A stretch of DNA of 64,000 nucleotides from Streptomyces halstedii (GTDB lineage: Bacteria; Actinomycetota; Actinomycetes; Streptomycetales; Streptomycetaceae), in the NCBI GenBank assembly GCA_000720535.1, contig JOAZ01000005.1, positions 1 to 64,000 on the forward strand. Direction: 5' to 3'. The position numbers and the translations under genes are program-made. Below the pieces are notes generated by a model. That model was given only the letters and a program-made list of their open reading frames with translations, did not search any database and had not been told where the DNA came from. This document shows positions 28,752 to 38,604 of this stretch, one piece after another (position 1 is the first letter of the stretch; the number at the start of each line of letters is the position of its first letter).

Positions 28752-29146
28752 CGGACTCCGTACGCCGCGTCTCCTCGGGCGGACCCTGGGAGGAGAAGTT
28801 CGGCTACTCCCGCGCCGTGCGGCTGCCGAACGGACTCGTCCTCGTCTCGGGCTGCACGTCCGTGGTCAACGGCGAGATCTCCGCGGGTGGCCCGTACGAG
28901 CAGGCCGTCGCCTCCTTCCAGCTCGCCTTCGACGCCCTGAAGCAGGTCGGACTCGGCCGTGAGGACGTCGTCCGCACCCGGATGTACCTCACGCACGCCC
29001 GGGACGTGGACGAGGTGGGCCGCGCCCACAAGGAACAGTTCGACGACGTGCGCCCCGCCGCCTCCATGATCATCGTGGCCGGGTTCGTCGACCCGAGCCT
29101 GGTCGTCGAGGTCGAGGTCGAGGCCTACCGGGGAGACACGCGATGA
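28748..29146 (+). CDS. RidA/YjgF-family protein
   Basis: A 132-residue RidA-superfamily protein, probably trimeric, which may remove reactive enamine/imine by-products of PLP enzymes. [19 protein letters not shown] and [20 protein letters not shown] are typical. The Arg of [13 protein letters not shown] is at the usual substrate-binding place. The C-terminal Glu-rich [10 protein letters not shown] fits many family members. It is embedded between hisA and hisF with 4-bp overlaps on both sides, so it is made together with HisC and the cyclase. Confidence 0.88.
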   Translation: MTDSVRRVSSGGPWEEKFGYSRAVRLPNGLVLVSGCTSVVNGEISAGGPYEQAVASFQLAFDALKQVGLGREDVVRTRMYLTHARDVDEVGRAHKEQFDDVRPAASMIIVAGFVDPSLVVEVEVEAYRGDTR

Positions 29147-29898
29147 GCCTGGCCGTACGGGTCATCCCGTGCCTGGACGTGGACGGCGGACGCGTCGTCA
29201 AGGGCGTCAACTTCAAGAACCTGCGCGACGCGGGCGACCCCGTCGAGATGGCCAAGCTGTACGACGCCGAGGGTGCCGACGAGCTGACCTTCCTGGACAT
29301 CACGGCGTCCAGCGGCGACCGCGAGACCACCTACGACGTGGTGCGGCGCACCGCCGAGCAGGTGTTCATCCCGCTCACCGTCGGCGGCGGCGTCCGCACC
29401 CCGGACGACGTGGACAAGCTGCTGCGGGCCGGGGCCGACAAGGTCGGCGTCAACACCGCGGCCATCGTCCGCCCCGAGCTGATCCGGGAGATCGCCGAAC
29501 GCTTCGGGCGCCAGGTCCTCGTGCTCTCCGTCGACGCCCGCCGCACCCCTGAGGGCACCTTCGAGGTGACCACCCACGGAGGGCGCCGGGGCACCGGGAT
29601 CGACGCCGTCGAGTGGGCGCACCGGGCCGCCGGGCTCGGCGCCGGGGAGATCCTGCTCAACTCCATGGACGCCGACGGCACCAAGGACGGCTACGACACC
29701 GAGTTGATCGAGGCGGTACGGGCCCGCGTCACCGTCCCCGTCATCGCCTCCGGAGGCGCCGGCCGTCTCCAGGACTTCGCGCCCGCCGTGGCCGCGGGCG
29801 CCGACGCGGTCCTGGCCGCGTCCGTCTTCCACTTCGGTGACCTGCGGATCTCCGAGGTGAAGGGCGCGCTGCGGGAGGCCGGTCACCCGGTGCGCTGA
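29143..29898 (+). CDS. hisF: Imidazole glycerol phosphate synthase, cyclase subunit
   Basis: A 251-residue (beta/alpha)8 cyclase that joins PRFAR with ammonia from HisH to make imidazole-glycerol-phosphate and [24 protein letters not shown] holds the first catalytic Asp. The strand [17 protein letters not shown] holds the second, and [15 protein letters not shown] is typical. Last gene of the block that starts with hisD. Downstream is a loose inverted repeat. Confidence 0.97.
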   Translation: MSLAVRVIPCLDVDGGRVVKGVNFKNLRDAGDPVEMAKLYDAEGADELTFLDITASSGDRETTYDVVRRTAEQVFIPLTVGGGVRTPDDVDKLLRAGADKVGVNTAAIVRPELIREIAERFGRQVLVLSVDARRTPEGTFEVTTHGGRRGTGIDAVEWAHRAAGLGAGEILLNSMDADGTKDGYDTELIEAVRARVTVPVIASGGAGRLQDFAPAVAAGADAVLAASVFHFGDLRISEVKGALREAGHPVR

Positions 29899-29945
29899 CG
29901 GCCCGGGGGAGCGGCCGGCCGCGAAGACCGGCGCTCCCACCCGGG

Positions 29946-30002
29946 AGGCACCGCGGGAGTGGCGGCCATCGGCGAAGGACGGCGGCTCCCCTCGCGGTGC
30001 CT
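29946..30002. terminator. Possible terminator between hisF and convergent gene
   Basis: AGGCACCGCG (29946-29955) and CGCGGTGCCT (29993-30002) are perfect reverse complements, but the 37-base loop makes this weaker than the other hairpins. It lies between hisF (stop 29898) and the convergent gene ending at 30024. Confidence 0.4.
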
Positions 30003-30023
30003 GCCGGGGCCCCGGCCCCCGGC

Positions 30024-30656
30024 CTACAGCCCGAGTTCCGCCGTGTGCAGCCGGGCCAGCGCGTCCTGGTCGCCCTCCAGCTCCACCCGCGCCGCGTCCT
30101 GCCGGCCGGCCGCGAACAGCAGCAGTTCACCCGGCTCCCCGGTCACCGTGACCACCGGGGTGCCCTTGTGGGCCACCGCCGTCTGGCCGTCCGGGCGGCG
30201 CAGCACCAGGCCCACCGGGGCACGGCGCCCCATCAGCCGGGCGGTCTTCTCCGTGCGCGACCAGAGCACATCGGCGAAGACCGGGTCCAGCTCCCGCTGC
30301 GACCAGTCGGGCTGGGCCCGGCGCACGTCCTCCGTGTGGATGTAGAACTCCACCGTGTTGGCCGCCTCGTCGATCTGCTTCAGACCGAAGGGCGACATCC
30401 TCGGCGGGCCGGTGCGGATGAGCTGGATCAGTTCCTCGTACGGTTTCTCGGCGAACTCGGCCTGCACCCGTTCCAGCCGGTTCTTCAGCGCGCCCAGCAG
30501 GATCCCGCCCGCCGCGTCCGCCCGGCGCTCGCGCACCACGACATGGGCGGCCAGGTCCCGGGTCTTCCAGCCGTCGCACAGGGTCAGGGCCTCGGGGCCC
30601 GCCGCCTCCAACAGGTCGGCGAGCAGAAGACGTTCACGCTTCGCATGGGTCGACAT
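30024..30656 (-). CDS. TIGR03085-type (DinB / maleylpyruvate isomerase fold) protein
   Basis: A 210-residue protein. Residues 1-150 show the mycothiol-dependent maleylpyruvate-isomerase/DinB-like bundle: [55 protein letters not shown]. The His of LAAHV and the H of YIHTEDV are at expected metal positions. The last 60 residues form a small alpha/beta extension. It separates hisF from hisI on the opposite strand. Actual reaction unknown; a mycothiol- or metal-dependent step is an inference from the fold. Confidence 0.82.
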   Translation of the reverse strand: MSTHAKRERLLLADLLEAAGPEALTLCDGWKTRDLAAHVVVRERRADAAGGILLGALKNRLERVQAEFAEKPYEELIQLIRTGPPRMSPFGLKQIDEAANTVEFYIHTEDVRRAQPDWSQRELDPVFADVLWSRTEKTARLMGRRAPVGLVLRRPDGQTAVAHKGTPVVTVTGEPGELLLFAAGRQDAARVELEGDQDALARLHTAELGL

Positions 30657-30740
30657 GCCCGCCAGCGTACGGCCGGGGACCGCCGTCCGCCCAGTGGACG
30701 CGCGCCCGGAGGGAACTCCCGGGCGCGGCACAATGGACGC

Positions 30741-31121
30741 ATGACCAGCACGCCCGGCCCCACGCCGCCCAGCAGTCTCGACCCGGCCGTCGCGGCCCGC
30801 CTCAAGCGCGGCCCCGACGGACTGGTGCCTGCCATCGCGCAGCAGTACGACACCGGTGAGGTGCTCATGCTCGGCTGGATGGACGACGAGGCGCTGCACC
30901 GCACCCTGACCACGGGCCGCTGCACCTACTGGTCCCGCAGCCGCCAGGAGTACTGGGTCAAGGGCGACACCTCCGGGCACACCCAGACGGTGAAATCCGT
31001 CGCCCTGGACTGCGACGCCGACACCGTCCTGGTGAAGGTCGACCAGACGGGTGCCGCCTGCCACACCGGCGACCGCACCTGCTTCGACGAGGACGTCCTC
31101 CCCCTGACCGGGCCCCGGTAA
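30741..31121 (+). CDS. hisI: Phosphoribosyl-AMP cyclohydrolase
   Basis: A 126-residue enzyme opening the purine ring of phosphoribosyl-AMP. [20 protein letters not shown] and [11 protein letters not shown] plus [12 protein letters not shown] provide the Cys and Asp ligands of Zn and Mg. It is HisI only; the HisE pyrophosphohydrolase is not fused. ATG 30741 was chosen because the preceding residues are non-conserved. trpE starts 11 bp after its stop, linking his and trp expression. Confidence 0.95.
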   Translation: MTSTPGPTPPSSLDPAVAARLKRGPDGLVPAIAQQYDTGEVLMLGWMDDEALHRTLTTGRCTYWSRSRQEYWVKGDTSGHTQTVKSVALDCDADTVLVKVDQTGAACHTGDRTCFDEDVLPLTGPR

Positions 31122-31132
31122 GGTCTGCCGCC

Positions 31133-32641
31133 ATGGATCTGGAGACTTTCCGCAAGCTCGCCGTCGACCGGCGCGTCATCCCCGTCAGCCGCCGGCTCCT
31201 GGCGGACGGCGACACCCCGGTGGGGCTCTACCGCAAGCTCGCGGACGAGCGCACCGGCACGTTCCTCCTCGAATCCGCCGAGAACGGCCGCACCTGGTCC
31301 CGCTACTCCTTCATCGGGGTCCGCAGCGCCGCCACCCTCACCGTCCGTGACGGCGAGGCCCACTGGCTGGGCACCCCGCCCGTCGGCGTCCCCCTCGACG
31401 GGGACCCGCTGCACGCCCTGCGCGCCACCGTGGAGACCTTCCACACCCCCCGCGACCTCGTCGCGGACGCGGGGCTGCCGCCCTTCACCGGGGGGATGGT
31501 CGGCTACCTCGGCTACGACGTCGTCCGCAGGCTGGAGAAGATCACCGAGCACGGCGGCGACGACCTCGGACTCCCCGAGCTGACCATGCTGCTCACCTCG
31601 GACCTCGCCGTCCTGGACCACCAGGACGGCACGGTCCTCCTGATCGCCAACGCGATCAACCACAACGACACGGACACCGGCGTGGACGAGGCGTACGCGG
31701 ACGCCGTCGCCCGGCTCGACGCCATGGAGCGCGACCTGTCCCGGCCGGTGGAGAACGCCCCCGCCGCCCTGCCGCCCTCCGAGCTGCCCCCGTACACCGC
31801 CCGGTGGGGCGGCCCCGACTACCAGGAGGCCGTCGAGGACGTCAAGGAGCGCATCCGGGCGGGCGAGGCCTTCCAGGTGGTGCCCTCCCAGCGCTTCGAA
31901 ACCCCCTGCACGGCAAGCGCGTTGGACGTCTACCGGGTGCTGCGCGCCACCAACCCCTCGCCGTACATGTACCTCCTGCGGCTCGACGGGTTCGACATCG
32001 TCGGCTCCAGTCCCGAGGCCCTGGTGAAGGTCGAGGACGGCCGGGCCATGGTCCACCCGATCGCCGGGACCCGACACCGCGGCGCCACCCCGCGGGAGGA
32101 CCAGGCGCTCGCCGAGGAACTGCTCGCGGACCCCAAGGAGCGCGCCGAGCACCTGATGCTCGTCGACCTCGGCCGCAACGACCTGGGCCGCGTCTGCGCG
32201 CCCGGCAGCGTCGAGGTCGTCGACTTCATGTCGGTCGAGCGGTACTCGCACGTGATGCACATCGTCTCCACCGTCACCGGACGCGTCGCCGAAGGCCGCG
32301 GTGCCTTCGACGTGCTCACCGCGTGCTTCCCCGCCGGCACCCTCTCCGGCGCCCCCAAGCCGCGCGCCCTCCAGATCATCGAGGAGCTCGAACCCACCCG
32401 CCGCGGTCTCTACGGCGGCTGCGTCGGCTACCTCGACTTCGCCGGTGACTCCGACACCGCCATCGCCATCCGGACCGCCCTGCTGCGCGACGGCACCGCC
32501 TACGTGCAGGCCGGGGCCGGGGTCGTCGCCGATTCCGACCCCGTCGCCGAGGACACCGAGTGCCGCAACAAGGCCGCCGCGGTCCTGCGCGCGGTGCACA
32601 CGGCGAACCGCCTCCGCTCCGGCGGAGGCCGTGAGGGATAG
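31133..32641 (+). CDS. trpE: Anthranilate synthase component I
   Basis: Chorismate-using subunit of anthranilate synthase (502 residues). The N-terminal domain contains [20 protein letters not shown]; in this family the LLES element takes part in tryptophan feedback. The catalytic half shows [44 protein letters not shown] and [14 protein letters not shown]. The glutaminase partner TrpG is not encoded in this window. No leader peptide or attenuator is possible in the 11 bp behind hisI, so control must lie upstream or elsewhere. Confidence 0.97.
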   Translation: MDLETFRKLAVDRRVIPVSRRLLADGDTPVGLYRKLADERTGTFLLESAENGRTWSRYSFIGVRSAATLTVRDGEAHWLGTPPVGVPLDGDPLHALRATVETFHTPRDLVADAGLPPFTGGMVGYLGYDVVRRLEKITEHGGDDLGLPELTMLLTSDLAVLDHQDGTVLLIANAINHNDTDTGVDEAYADAVARLDAMERDLSRPVENAPAALPPSELPPYTARWGGPDYQEAVEDVKERIRAGEAFQVVPSQRFETPCTASALDVYRVLRATNPSPYMYLLRLDGFDIVGSSPEALVKVEDGRAMVHPIAGTRHRGATPREDQALAEELLADPKERAEHLMLVDLGRNDLGRVCAPGSVEVVDFMSVERYSHVMHIVSTVTGRVAEGRGAFDVLTACFPAGTLSGAPKPRALQIIEELEPTRRGLYGGCVGYLDFAGDSDTAIAIRTALLRDGTAYVQAGAGVVADSDPVAEDTECRNKAAAVLRAVHTANRLRSGGGREG

Positions 32642-33300
32642 TGGAGTACGTGAGTGCCGTCCCCGTACCCCAGCCCCGTACCCGAGCCGCCTCGGCGCCC
32701 GACAGCGCCGGAAGCCGCCGCAGCCTGGCCGCGGGCCTGCTGCTCGGCGCGGCGGGTGCCACCGTCGTCCTCCTGGCCTCCGGCCGGACCTGGGCCGAGG
32801 GGAGGGCCGCCGTCGGCGGCGGCACGCTGCCCCTGAGCGCGGACGGCCGGGACGTCACCGGCCTGCCCGCCGCCCTGGCCGTGGTCGGCCTCGCCGCCCT
32901 CGTGGCCGTCTTCGCCGTCCGGGGCGCCGGCCGTCTGCTCGTCGCCGGTCTGCTGGCCGTCAGCGGTCTCGGCGCCGGACTGAGCGCCTACGCCGGAGCC
33001 TCGGACAGCGACGCCCTGGACGAGAAGGCCGCCCAGGCCACGGGCAACACGGCGGCCACCGTCGACGCCCTCAGCCACACCGCCTGGCCCTACCTCACCG
33101 CCGCGGGCGGACTCCTGATCCTGCTCGCCGGACTGCTCGCCCTGCGCTACGGCCACCGCTGGCCCGCCATGTCCGGACGGTACGAACGCGACGGAACCCC
33201 GCGCCCCCGCAAGGCCCCCCGCACCGCCCCGGACCCCGACCGCCCCGAGGACCTCTGGAAGGCCCTCGACCGCGGCGAGGACCCGACGCGCGAGGTATGA
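32641..33300 (+). CDS. Trp-operon-associated membrane protein (TIGR02234-like)
   Basis: A 219-residue protein with about four transmembrane helices (near 28-48, 75-95, 98-115, 155-180) and a charged cytoplasmic tail (PDRPEDLWKALDRGEDPTRE). It overlaps the trpE stop by one base (TAGTG). It matches the actinobacterial family repeatedly found beside trpE, known only as a tryptophan-associated membrane protein. A transport or sensing role is speculation. Confidence 0.85.
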   Translation: MEYVSAVPVPQPRTRAASAPDSAGSRRSLAAGLLLGAAGATVVLLASGRTWAEGRAAVGGGTLPLSADGRDVTGLPAALAVVGLAALVAVFAVRGAGRLLVAGLLAVSGLGAGLSAYAGASDSDALDEKAAQATGNTAATVDALSHTAWPYLTAAGGLLILLAGLLALRYGHRWPAMSGRYERDGTPRPRKAPRTAPDPDRPEDLWKALDRGEDPTREV

Positions 33301-33394
33301 CCCCCACCTCACGCCCTACCGGCCCGTACGGGACAATGGCGGTGAGCTTTCTGTACAGCGATACCTTCAGCGCAACACCAACGAGGAGCAACTC

Positions 33395-33646
33395 ATGGCG
33401 GGCAGCAGCCACGGACACACCCCGGCCGCCTGGACCGGTGTCATCATCTCCTTCATCGGCTTCTGTGTCGCCGGAGTCTTCATGGTCGCCGCGAACCCGG
33501 TCGGGTTCTGGGCCGGTCTCGGCGTGGTGTTCCTCGGCGGGATCGTCGGTTTCGCCATGAAGACCGCCGGGCTCGGCATGCCGAAGGAGTCGGACGAGAT
33601 GGCCGGCGCCCGGTCCCGCGCCGGAGAGGCCCAGGTCCGGACCTGA
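33395..33646 (+). CDS. HGxxPAAW-family small membrane protein
   Basis: An 83-residue protein starting MAGSSHGHTPAAWTGVIISF, with the HGHTPAAW motif that names the family, then two transmembrane helices (about 14-34 and 38-57) and a hydrophilic tail. A ribosome site (GAGGAG) precedes the ATG. It has its own 94-bp upstream region and a terminator, so it is probably transcribed alone. Function unknown. Confidence 0.85.
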   Translation: MAGSSHGHTPAAWTGVIISFIGFCVAGVFMVAANPVGFWAGLGVVFLGGIVGFAMKTAGLGMPKESDEMAGARSRAGEAQVRT

Positions 33647-33692
33647 CGGCACGAGGACCACGAGGACCGCGCCGGTACGACACGACGCGCAC

Positions 33693-33721
33693 AAGGCGCA
33701 GCCCCGGGCGGGCTGCGCCTT
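33693..33721 (+). terminator. Terminator after HGxxPAAW gene
   Basis: Perfect 12-bp stem (33693-33704 with 33710-33721), a five-base loop, then TT. It ends 26 bp before the next gene. Confidence 0.9.
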
Positions 33722-33747
33722 TCCACGTCAGCGGGGACAATCACCGG

Positions 33748-34224
33748 GTGGACGCCTCAGCCCCTCCTCCCGTCGCCCCGGACCCCGCCCGCCGTACACG
33801 CGGCCCCGCGGCCCCCCTGCCGGCCTCCCGCTTCCGGCGCCTGCTCACGCCCGTCGGCGTCATGGCGGCCGTCGTCGCGGCGTTCGGCTACGTGGCCACC
33901 GTGGACCCCAACGAGCCCGGCCACTACCCCGTCTGCCCCATGCTCCGGCTGACCGGTGTGCTCTGCCCCGGCTGCGGCGGACTGCGCAGTGCCCACGCCT
34001 TCGCCCACGGCGACCTCGTCACGGCGCTCGGCGCCAACGCGGTGGCCGTCGCCGGGTACCTGCTGTTCGCCGCCGTGTGGCTGCTCTGGACGGTCCGCGC
34101 CGCGCGCGGCGGGCCGCCCCCGCGGATCGGTCTCGCGCCCGGCTACTGGTGGGGCGTCGGCGCGCTGCTGCTGGTCTTCTCCGTCGTCCGGAACCTGCCG
34201 TTCGGGTCCGCGCTGGCCCCCTGA
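33748..34224 (+). CDS. DUF2752-family membrane protein
   Basis: A 158-residue protein with three hydrophobic helices (about 32-50, 98-118, 130-150). The DUF2752 motif [20 protein letters not shown] (about 64-84) contains three Cys, which could bind a metal or take part in thiol chemistry. The N-terminus is Pro-rich and cytoplasmic. The start is GTG 33748. It is the third small membrane protein between trpE and trpC. Confidence 0.85.
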   Translation: MDASAPPPVAPDPARRTRGPAAPLPASRFRRLLTPVGVMAAVVAAFGYVATVDPNEPGHYPVCPMLRLTGVLCPGCGGLRSAHAFAHGDLVTALGANAVAVAGYLLFAAVWLLWTVRAARGGPPPRIGLAPGYWWGVGALLLVFSVVRNLPFGSALAP

Positions 34225-34336
34225 ATGCCCAGCTGATGGGACGTACCGACGCCGGATGCGGGCCCAGGGCCCTCCTGCGGATACCATCGACAGGGCTGAT
34301 CCTGTTCCATCACCGTTCCGGAAGGGGGCCTCTCGC

Positions 34337-35146
34337 GTGAGTGTGCTCGACGAGATCATCGACGGCGTCCGCGCCGACCTCGCGGAGCGACAGGCGCGCG
34401 TCAGCCTCGACGAGCTCAAGGAACGCGCGGCGCGCGCTCCCGAGGCCAAGGACGGAGTCGCCGCGCTGCGCGGCGAGGGCGTGACCGTCATCTGCGAGGT
34501 CAAGCGTTCCAGCCCCTCCAAGGGGGCCCTGGCCGCCATCGCCGACCCGGCCGCGCTCGCCGCGGACTACGAGGCCGGCGGCGCGTCCGTCATCTCGGTC
34601 CTCACCGAGGAGCGCCGCTTCGGCGGTTCGCTCGCGGATCTGGAGGCCGTCCGCGCCAAGGTGGACATCCCGGTCCTGCGCAAGGACTTCATCGTCACCT
34701 CGTACCAGCTGTGGGAGGCGCGCGCGTACGGCGCCGACCTCGCGCTGCTGATCGTCGCCGCCCTCGACCAGGAGGCCCTGGTCTCGCTGATCGAGCGCGC
34801 CGAGTCGATCGGCCTGACGCCGCTCGTCGAGGCGCACGACGAGGAGGAGGCGGAGCGCGCCGTCGACGCCGGGGCGAAGATCGTCGGTGTCAACGCGCGC
34901 AACCTCAAGGACCTCAAGGTGGACCGCTCCACCTTCGAGCGGGTCGCCCCCGAGATCCCCGACCACATCGTCAAGGTCGCCGAGTCCGGTGTCCGCGGCC
35001 CGCACGACCTCATCGCGTACGCCAACGCCGGCGCCGACGCCGTGCTGGTGGGCGAGTCCCTGGTCACCGGCCGCGCCCCCCGGACCGCCGTCGCCGACCT
35101 GGTCGCCGCGGGCGCCCACCCCGCGCTCCGGCACGGACGGGGCTGA
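34337..35146 (+). CDS. trpC: Indole-3-glycerol phosphate synthase
   Basis: A 269-residue (beta/alpha)8 enzyme forming indole-glycerol-phosphate. [13 protein letters not shown] carries the catalytic Lys, [20 protein letters not shown] the second Lys/Asp pair, and [15 protein letters not shown] and [12 protein letters not shown] close the barrel. GTG 34337 follows GGAAGGGGG. It heads the trpC-trpM-trpB-trpA group. The preceding 112 bp are lower in GC around GGATACCATCGAC and probably hold the promoter. Confidence 0.97.
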   Translation: MSVLDEIIDGVRADLAERQARVSLDELKERAARAPEAKDGVAALRGEGVTVICEVKRSSPSKGALAAIADPAALAADYEAGGASVISVLTEERRFGGSLADLEAVRAKVDIPVLRKDFIVTSYQLWEARAYGADLALLIVAALDQEALVSLIERAESIGLTPLVEAHDEEEAERAVDAGAKIVGVNARNLKDLKVDRSTFERVAPEIPDHIVKVAESGVRGPHDLIAYANAGADAVLVGESLVTGRAPRTAVADLVAAGAHPALRHGRG

Positions 35147-35154
35147 CCCGCGCC

Positions 35155-35361
35155 GTGCCCCCCGTCCGCCCCGCGCCCCGGATCCGCGGCCTGTGCCCCG
35201 CACCGGCCCCGGACCCGCACGCCCCGCTGGCCCGTGGCTGCCGCCCCCGCGGCTGCCGCGCCCCGGCCCGGCGGGTGCACGGGCGGCGCGTGCGGTACGT
35301 GATCGGGGACGAGCCGGGACAGGTCAACGGCATGCGATGGCGCACGGGGTCCGCGCCGTAG
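35155..35361 (+). CDS. trpM: TrpM-like small protein between trpC and trpB
   Basis: A 68-codon frame starting with GTG 9 bp after trpC. Its first half is Pro/Arg-rich. The second half contains RRVRYVIGDEPGQVNGMRWR, which I recognise from the small TrpM protein encoded between trpC and trpB in Streptomyces coelicolor, reported to influence tryptophan production and development. The exact start is uncertain because the N-terminus is low in complexity; several internal GTGs are possible. It ends about 160 bp before trpB. Confidence 0.72.
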   Translation: MPPVRPAPRIRGLCPAPAPDPHAPLARGCRPRGCRAPARRVHGRRVRYVIGDEPGQVNGMRWRTGSAP

Positions 35362-35520
35362 CGAGCCCCGGCCGTCGCACCGCCCCCCGGTGACCACCTC
35401 CCTGGTGACCGGCGGGCCCCGCACGTCCACCGCACCGCCCGATCCAGGGCCGGTGCGGCGCTCCGCGCACGGCGCATACGGTGAAGCCATCCGCCGCACG
35501 CCCAAGGAGCACGCCGAACC

Positions 35521-36801
35521 ATGTCGTCCGACTTCTTCATCCCGGACCCCGAGGGTCTGATCCCCAGCGCCGAAGGCTACTTCGGCGCGTTCGGTGGCGC
35601 GTTCATCCCGGAGGCGCTGGTCGCCGCCGTGGACGAGGTCGCCGTCGAATACGCCAAGGCGAAGGCCGACCCCTCCTTCGCCGCCGAGCTGAACGCGCTC
35701 ATGGCCGACTACACCGGCCGGCCCAGCGCGCTGACCGAGGTCCCGCGCTTCGCCGGACACGCCGGAGGGGCCCGGATCTTCCTCAAGCGCGAAGACCTGA
35801 ACCACACCGGCTCGCACAAGATCAACAACGTGCTCGGCCAGGCGCTCCTCACCCGGCGCATGGGCAAGACCCGGGTCATCGCGGAGACCGGAGCGGGCCA
35901 GCACGGCGTCGCCACGGCGACCGCCTGCGCCCTCTTCGGCCTCGAATGCACCATCTACATGGGTGAGATCGACACCGAGCGGCAGGCGCTGAACGTGGCG
36001 CGGATGCGGATGCTCGGCGCCGAGGTCGTCGCCGTGAAGTCCGGCTCCCGGACGCTCAAGGACGCCATCAACGAGGCGTTCCGCGACTGGGTCGCCAACG
36101 TGGACCGCACGCACTACCTCTTCGGCACCGTCGCGGGCCCCCACCCCTTCCCGGCGATGGTCCGCGACTTCCACCGGGTGATCGGCGTCGAGGCGCGCCG
36201 TCAGATCCTCGAACGCGCCGGCCGGCTGCCCGACGCCGCGATCGCCTGTGTCGGCGGCGGCTCCAACGCCATCGGCCTCTTCCACGCCTTCATCCCCGAC
36301 GCCGGTGTGCGGCTCGTCGGCTGCGAACCCGCCGGACACGGGGTGGAGACCGGTGAGCACGCGGCGACCCTCACCGCGGGCGAGCCCGGCATCCTGCACG
36401 GTTCGCGCTCCTACGTCCTCCAGGACGACGAGGGCCAGATCACCGAGCCGTACTCCATCTCGGCCGGCCTGGACTACCCGGGCATCGGGCCCGAGCACGC
36501 CTACCTCAAGGACAGCGGGCGCGGCGAGTACCGCGCGGTGACCGACGACGCCGCCATGCGGGCCCTGCGCCTGCTGTCCCGCACCGAGGGCATCATCCCG
36601 GCCATCGAGAGCGCCCACGCGCTGGCCGGGGCCCTGGAGGTCGGCAAGGAGCTCGGCGTGGACGGGCTGATCCTGGTCAACCTGTCCGGCCGGGGCGACA
36701 AGGACATGGACACCGCCGCCCGGTACTTCGGCCTGTACGACGGTGCCGACGCGGTCGTCGAGGCCGACGTGGCCGACGGAGACGTGGAGGTCACCAAGTG
36801 A
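35521..36801 (+). CDS. trpB: Tryptophan synthase beta chain
   Basis: PLP enzyme joining indole to serine, 426 residues. [20 protein letters not shown] contains the PLP Lys near residue 100. [19 protein letters not shown] and [15 protein letters not shown] (the phosphate-binding loop) are canonical, as is the late [14 protein letters not shown]. It overlaps trpA by 4 bp, as expected for the alpha2beta2 complex subunits. Upstream sequence of about 160 bp separates it from trpM and could hold a promoter or processing site. Confidence 0.98.
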   Translation: MSSDFFIPDPEGLIPSAEGYFGAFGGAFIPEALVAAVDEVAVEYAKAKADPSFAAELNALMADYTGRPSALTEVPRFAGHAGGARIFLKREDLNHTGSHKINNVLGQALLTRRMGKTRVIAETGAGQHGVATATACALFGLECTIYMGEIDTERQALNVARMRMLGAEVVAVKSGSRTLKDAINEAFRDWVANVDRTHYLFGTVAGPHPFPAMVRDFHRVIGVEARRQILERAGRLPDAAIACVGGGSNAIGLFHAFIPDAGVRLVGCEPAGHGVETGEHAATLTAGEPGILHGSRSYVLQDDEGQITEPYSISAGLDYPGIGPEHAYLKDSGRGEYRAVTDDAAMRALRLLSRTEGIIPAIESAHALAGALEVGKELGVDGLILVNLSGRGDKDMDTAARYFGLYDGADAVVEADVADGDVEVTK

Positions 36802-37610
36802 GCGGCAACCGTGAACTGCTGAGTACGACCCTGGCGAAGGCGGCCTCCGAGGACAGGGCGGCGCTCATCGCCTACCTGCCCGGCGGCTTCCCGACCGTGG
36901 ACGGCGGCATCGCGGCCGTCAAGGCGGCCGTCGCGGGCGGCGCCGACGTCGTCGAGGTGGGTCTGCCGCACAGCGACCCGGTGCTCGACGGGCCGGTCAT
37001 CCAGACCGCCGACGACATCGCCCTGCGCGGCGGCGTCAGGATCGCCGACATCATGCGCACGGTCCGTGAGGCGCACGAGGCCACGGGCGCCCCGATCCTC
37101 GTCATGACGTACTGGAACCCCATCGACCGCTACGGCGTGGAACGCTTCACCGCCGAGCTGGCCGAGGCGGGCGGCGCCGGATGCATCCTGCCCGACCTGC
37201 CGGTCCAGGAGTCCGCGCTGTGGCGCGAGCACGCCGAGAAGCACGCGCTGGCCACCGTCTTCGTCGTCGCGCCGAGCAGCAAGGACGCCCGGCTCGCCGA
37301 GATCACCGGCGCCGGTTCCGGCTTCGTGTACGCCGCCTCGCTGATGGGCGTCACGGGCACCCGGGAGTCCGTCGGCGAGCAGGCGCAGGAGCTGGTGCGG
37401 CGCACCCGCGCCACCAGCGAGCTGCCCGTCTGCGTCGGCATCGGGGTCTCCACCCGGGAGCACGCCCGGCAGGTCGCCGGCTTCGCCGACGGCGTGATCG
37501 TCGGCTCGGCCTTCGTCAAGCGGATGCTGGACGCGCCGGACGAGGCCGCGGGCCTGGAGGCCGTCCGCGCGCTCGCGGGCGAACTCGCCGAAGGTGTTCG
37601 AAAGCGCTGA
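36798..37610 (+). CDS. trpA: Tryptophan synthase alpha chain
   Basis: A 270-residue (beta/alpha)8 lyase that releases indole from indole-glycerol-phosphate for TrpB. The catalytic Glu is in [19 protein letters not shown], with the conserved Asp a few residues later. [16 protein letters not shown] is the phosphate-binding region. The start is GTG 36798, translationally coupled to trpB. Confidence 0.97.
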   Translation: MSGNRELLSTTLAKAASEDRAALIAYLPGGFPTVDGGIAAVKAAVAGGADVVEVGLPHSDPVLDGPVIQTADDIALRGGVRIADIMRTVREAHEATGAPILVMTYWNPIDRYGVERFTAELAEAGGAGCILPDLPVQESALWREHAEKHALATVFVVAPSSKDARLAEITGAGSGFVYAASLMGVTGTRESVGEQAQELVRRTRATSELPVCVGIGVSTREHARQVAGFADGVIVGSAFVKRMLDAPDEAAGLEAVRALAGELAEGVRKR

Positions 37611-37643
37611 CCATGATCGTCACCCGTACGGGTGGACCTGGGA

Positions 37644-37671
37644 CCGGGGAGGCGCTGAGGCGCCTCCCCGG
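37644..37671 (+). terminator. Terminator after trpA
   Basis: Perfect 12-bp stem (37644-37655 with 37660-37671) and the loop TGAG, followed by TTCGTTG. It lies 34 bp after trpA and 15 bp before the next start, so transcription of the DsbA-like gene either passes through it or starts inside this short gap. Confidence 0.85.
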
Positions 37672-37685
37672 TTCGTTGCGCGGGT

Positions 37686-38495
37686 GTGAGCGAGAACCAA
37701 GAGCCGAAGAGGGCCGCGCGTGAGCGGCTCGCCCAGCAGCGTGAGCAGGACCGGGCACGCGACCGCCGCCGCCGCACCCTGATCGTCTCGGCCGCGGTGG
37801 TCGGGGTGCTGGCGCTGGCCGCGGTCGTCGGCCTGGTCGCCATCGACGTCGGGGAGGGTGAGCGGGACAGCGAGTCCGCTCCGGTCGTCACCCCCTCAGG
37901 GGCGACCGGGAAGGACGGCCTCGCCATCCAGGTCGGCGCCGACGACGCCCCGTCCACCCTCACCATCTGGGAGGACTTCCGCTGCCCGGTCTGCGCCCAG
38001 TTCGAGAACGCCTTCCGGGACACGATCGCGGACCTGGCCCACAGCGGCCAGATCAAGGTCGAGTACCACCTGGCCACGATCATCGACGGCAACCTCGGCG
38101 GCAGCGGGTCCCTGCGGGCGGCCAACGCGGCGGCGTGCGCCCAGGACCTCGGGAAGTTCCCGGCGTACCACGACGTCCTCTACCGCAACCAGCCCGCCGA
38201 GAACGACGACGCCTTCGCCAAGAACAGCAAGCTGGTCGAGCTGGCCGGGGAGGTGAAGGGCCTGGACACGCCCGCCTTCCGCACCTGTGTGGACGACGGC
38301 ACACACGACAGCTGGGTCGGCAAGTCCGACCGGGCGTTCCGCGACGGCGGCTTCCAGGGGACCCCCACCGCCCTGCTCAACGGCGAGTCGATCTTCCCGA
38401 AGAAGGGGGACGAGGAGATCTCCGCCGAGAACATCAAGAAGTGGGTGGATGAAGCCAACAAGGGCAAGAAGCCGGGCACGGTGAGCAGCTCGTGA
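37686..38495 (+). CDS. Membrane-anchored DsbA-like thioredoxin-fold protein (second copy)
   Basis: A 269-residue protein with the same plan as the one at 6869. The N-terminus is basic (RAARERLAQQREQDRARDRRRR), one transmembrane helix follows (about 32-53), then an extracellular thioredoxin fold. The active site is WEDFRCPVCAQFEN and the cis-Pro loop GFQGTPTALLNG. Two further Cys occur (AAACAQDLGK and FRTCVDD), unlike the first copy. They could form a structural or resolving disulphide. It lies between trpA and lgt, so a role in envelope protein maturation is plausible. Confidence 0.9.
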   Translation: MSENQEPKRAARERLAQQREQDRARDRRRRTLIVSAAVVGVLALAAVVGLVAIDVGEGERDSESAPVVTPSGATGKDGLAIQVGADDAPSTLTIWEDFRCPVCAQFENAFRDTIADLAHSGQIKVEYHLATIIDGNLGGSGSLRAANAAACAQDLGKFPAYHDVLYRNQPAENDDAFAKNSKLVELAGEVKGLDTPAFRTCVDDGTHDSWVGKSDRAFRDGGFQGTPTALLNGESIFPKKGDEEISAENIKKWVDEANKGKKPGTVSSS

Positions 38496-38502
38496 GACCG
38501 GG

Positions 38503-38532
38503 CGGAAGGGCCTGCGGGCGGGCGCCCTTCCG
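38503..38532 (+). terminator. Terminator after second DsbA-like gene
   Basis: Perfect 9-bp stem (38503-38511 with 38524-38532) and a 12-base loop, starting 8 bp after the stop codon. Confidence 0.7.
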
Positions 38533-38604
38533 TGGGCCCGTTACCCAGAAGTTGCCGGACGGCTTGCCGTACGTCCCGTCCGGCAGGGTAGCGTCGACCT
38601 CGTC

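Noticed and set aside
31122-31132. Tryptophan attenuator before trpE
   Set aside because: Only 11 bp separate hisI and trpE, too short for a leader peptide and alternative hairpins.
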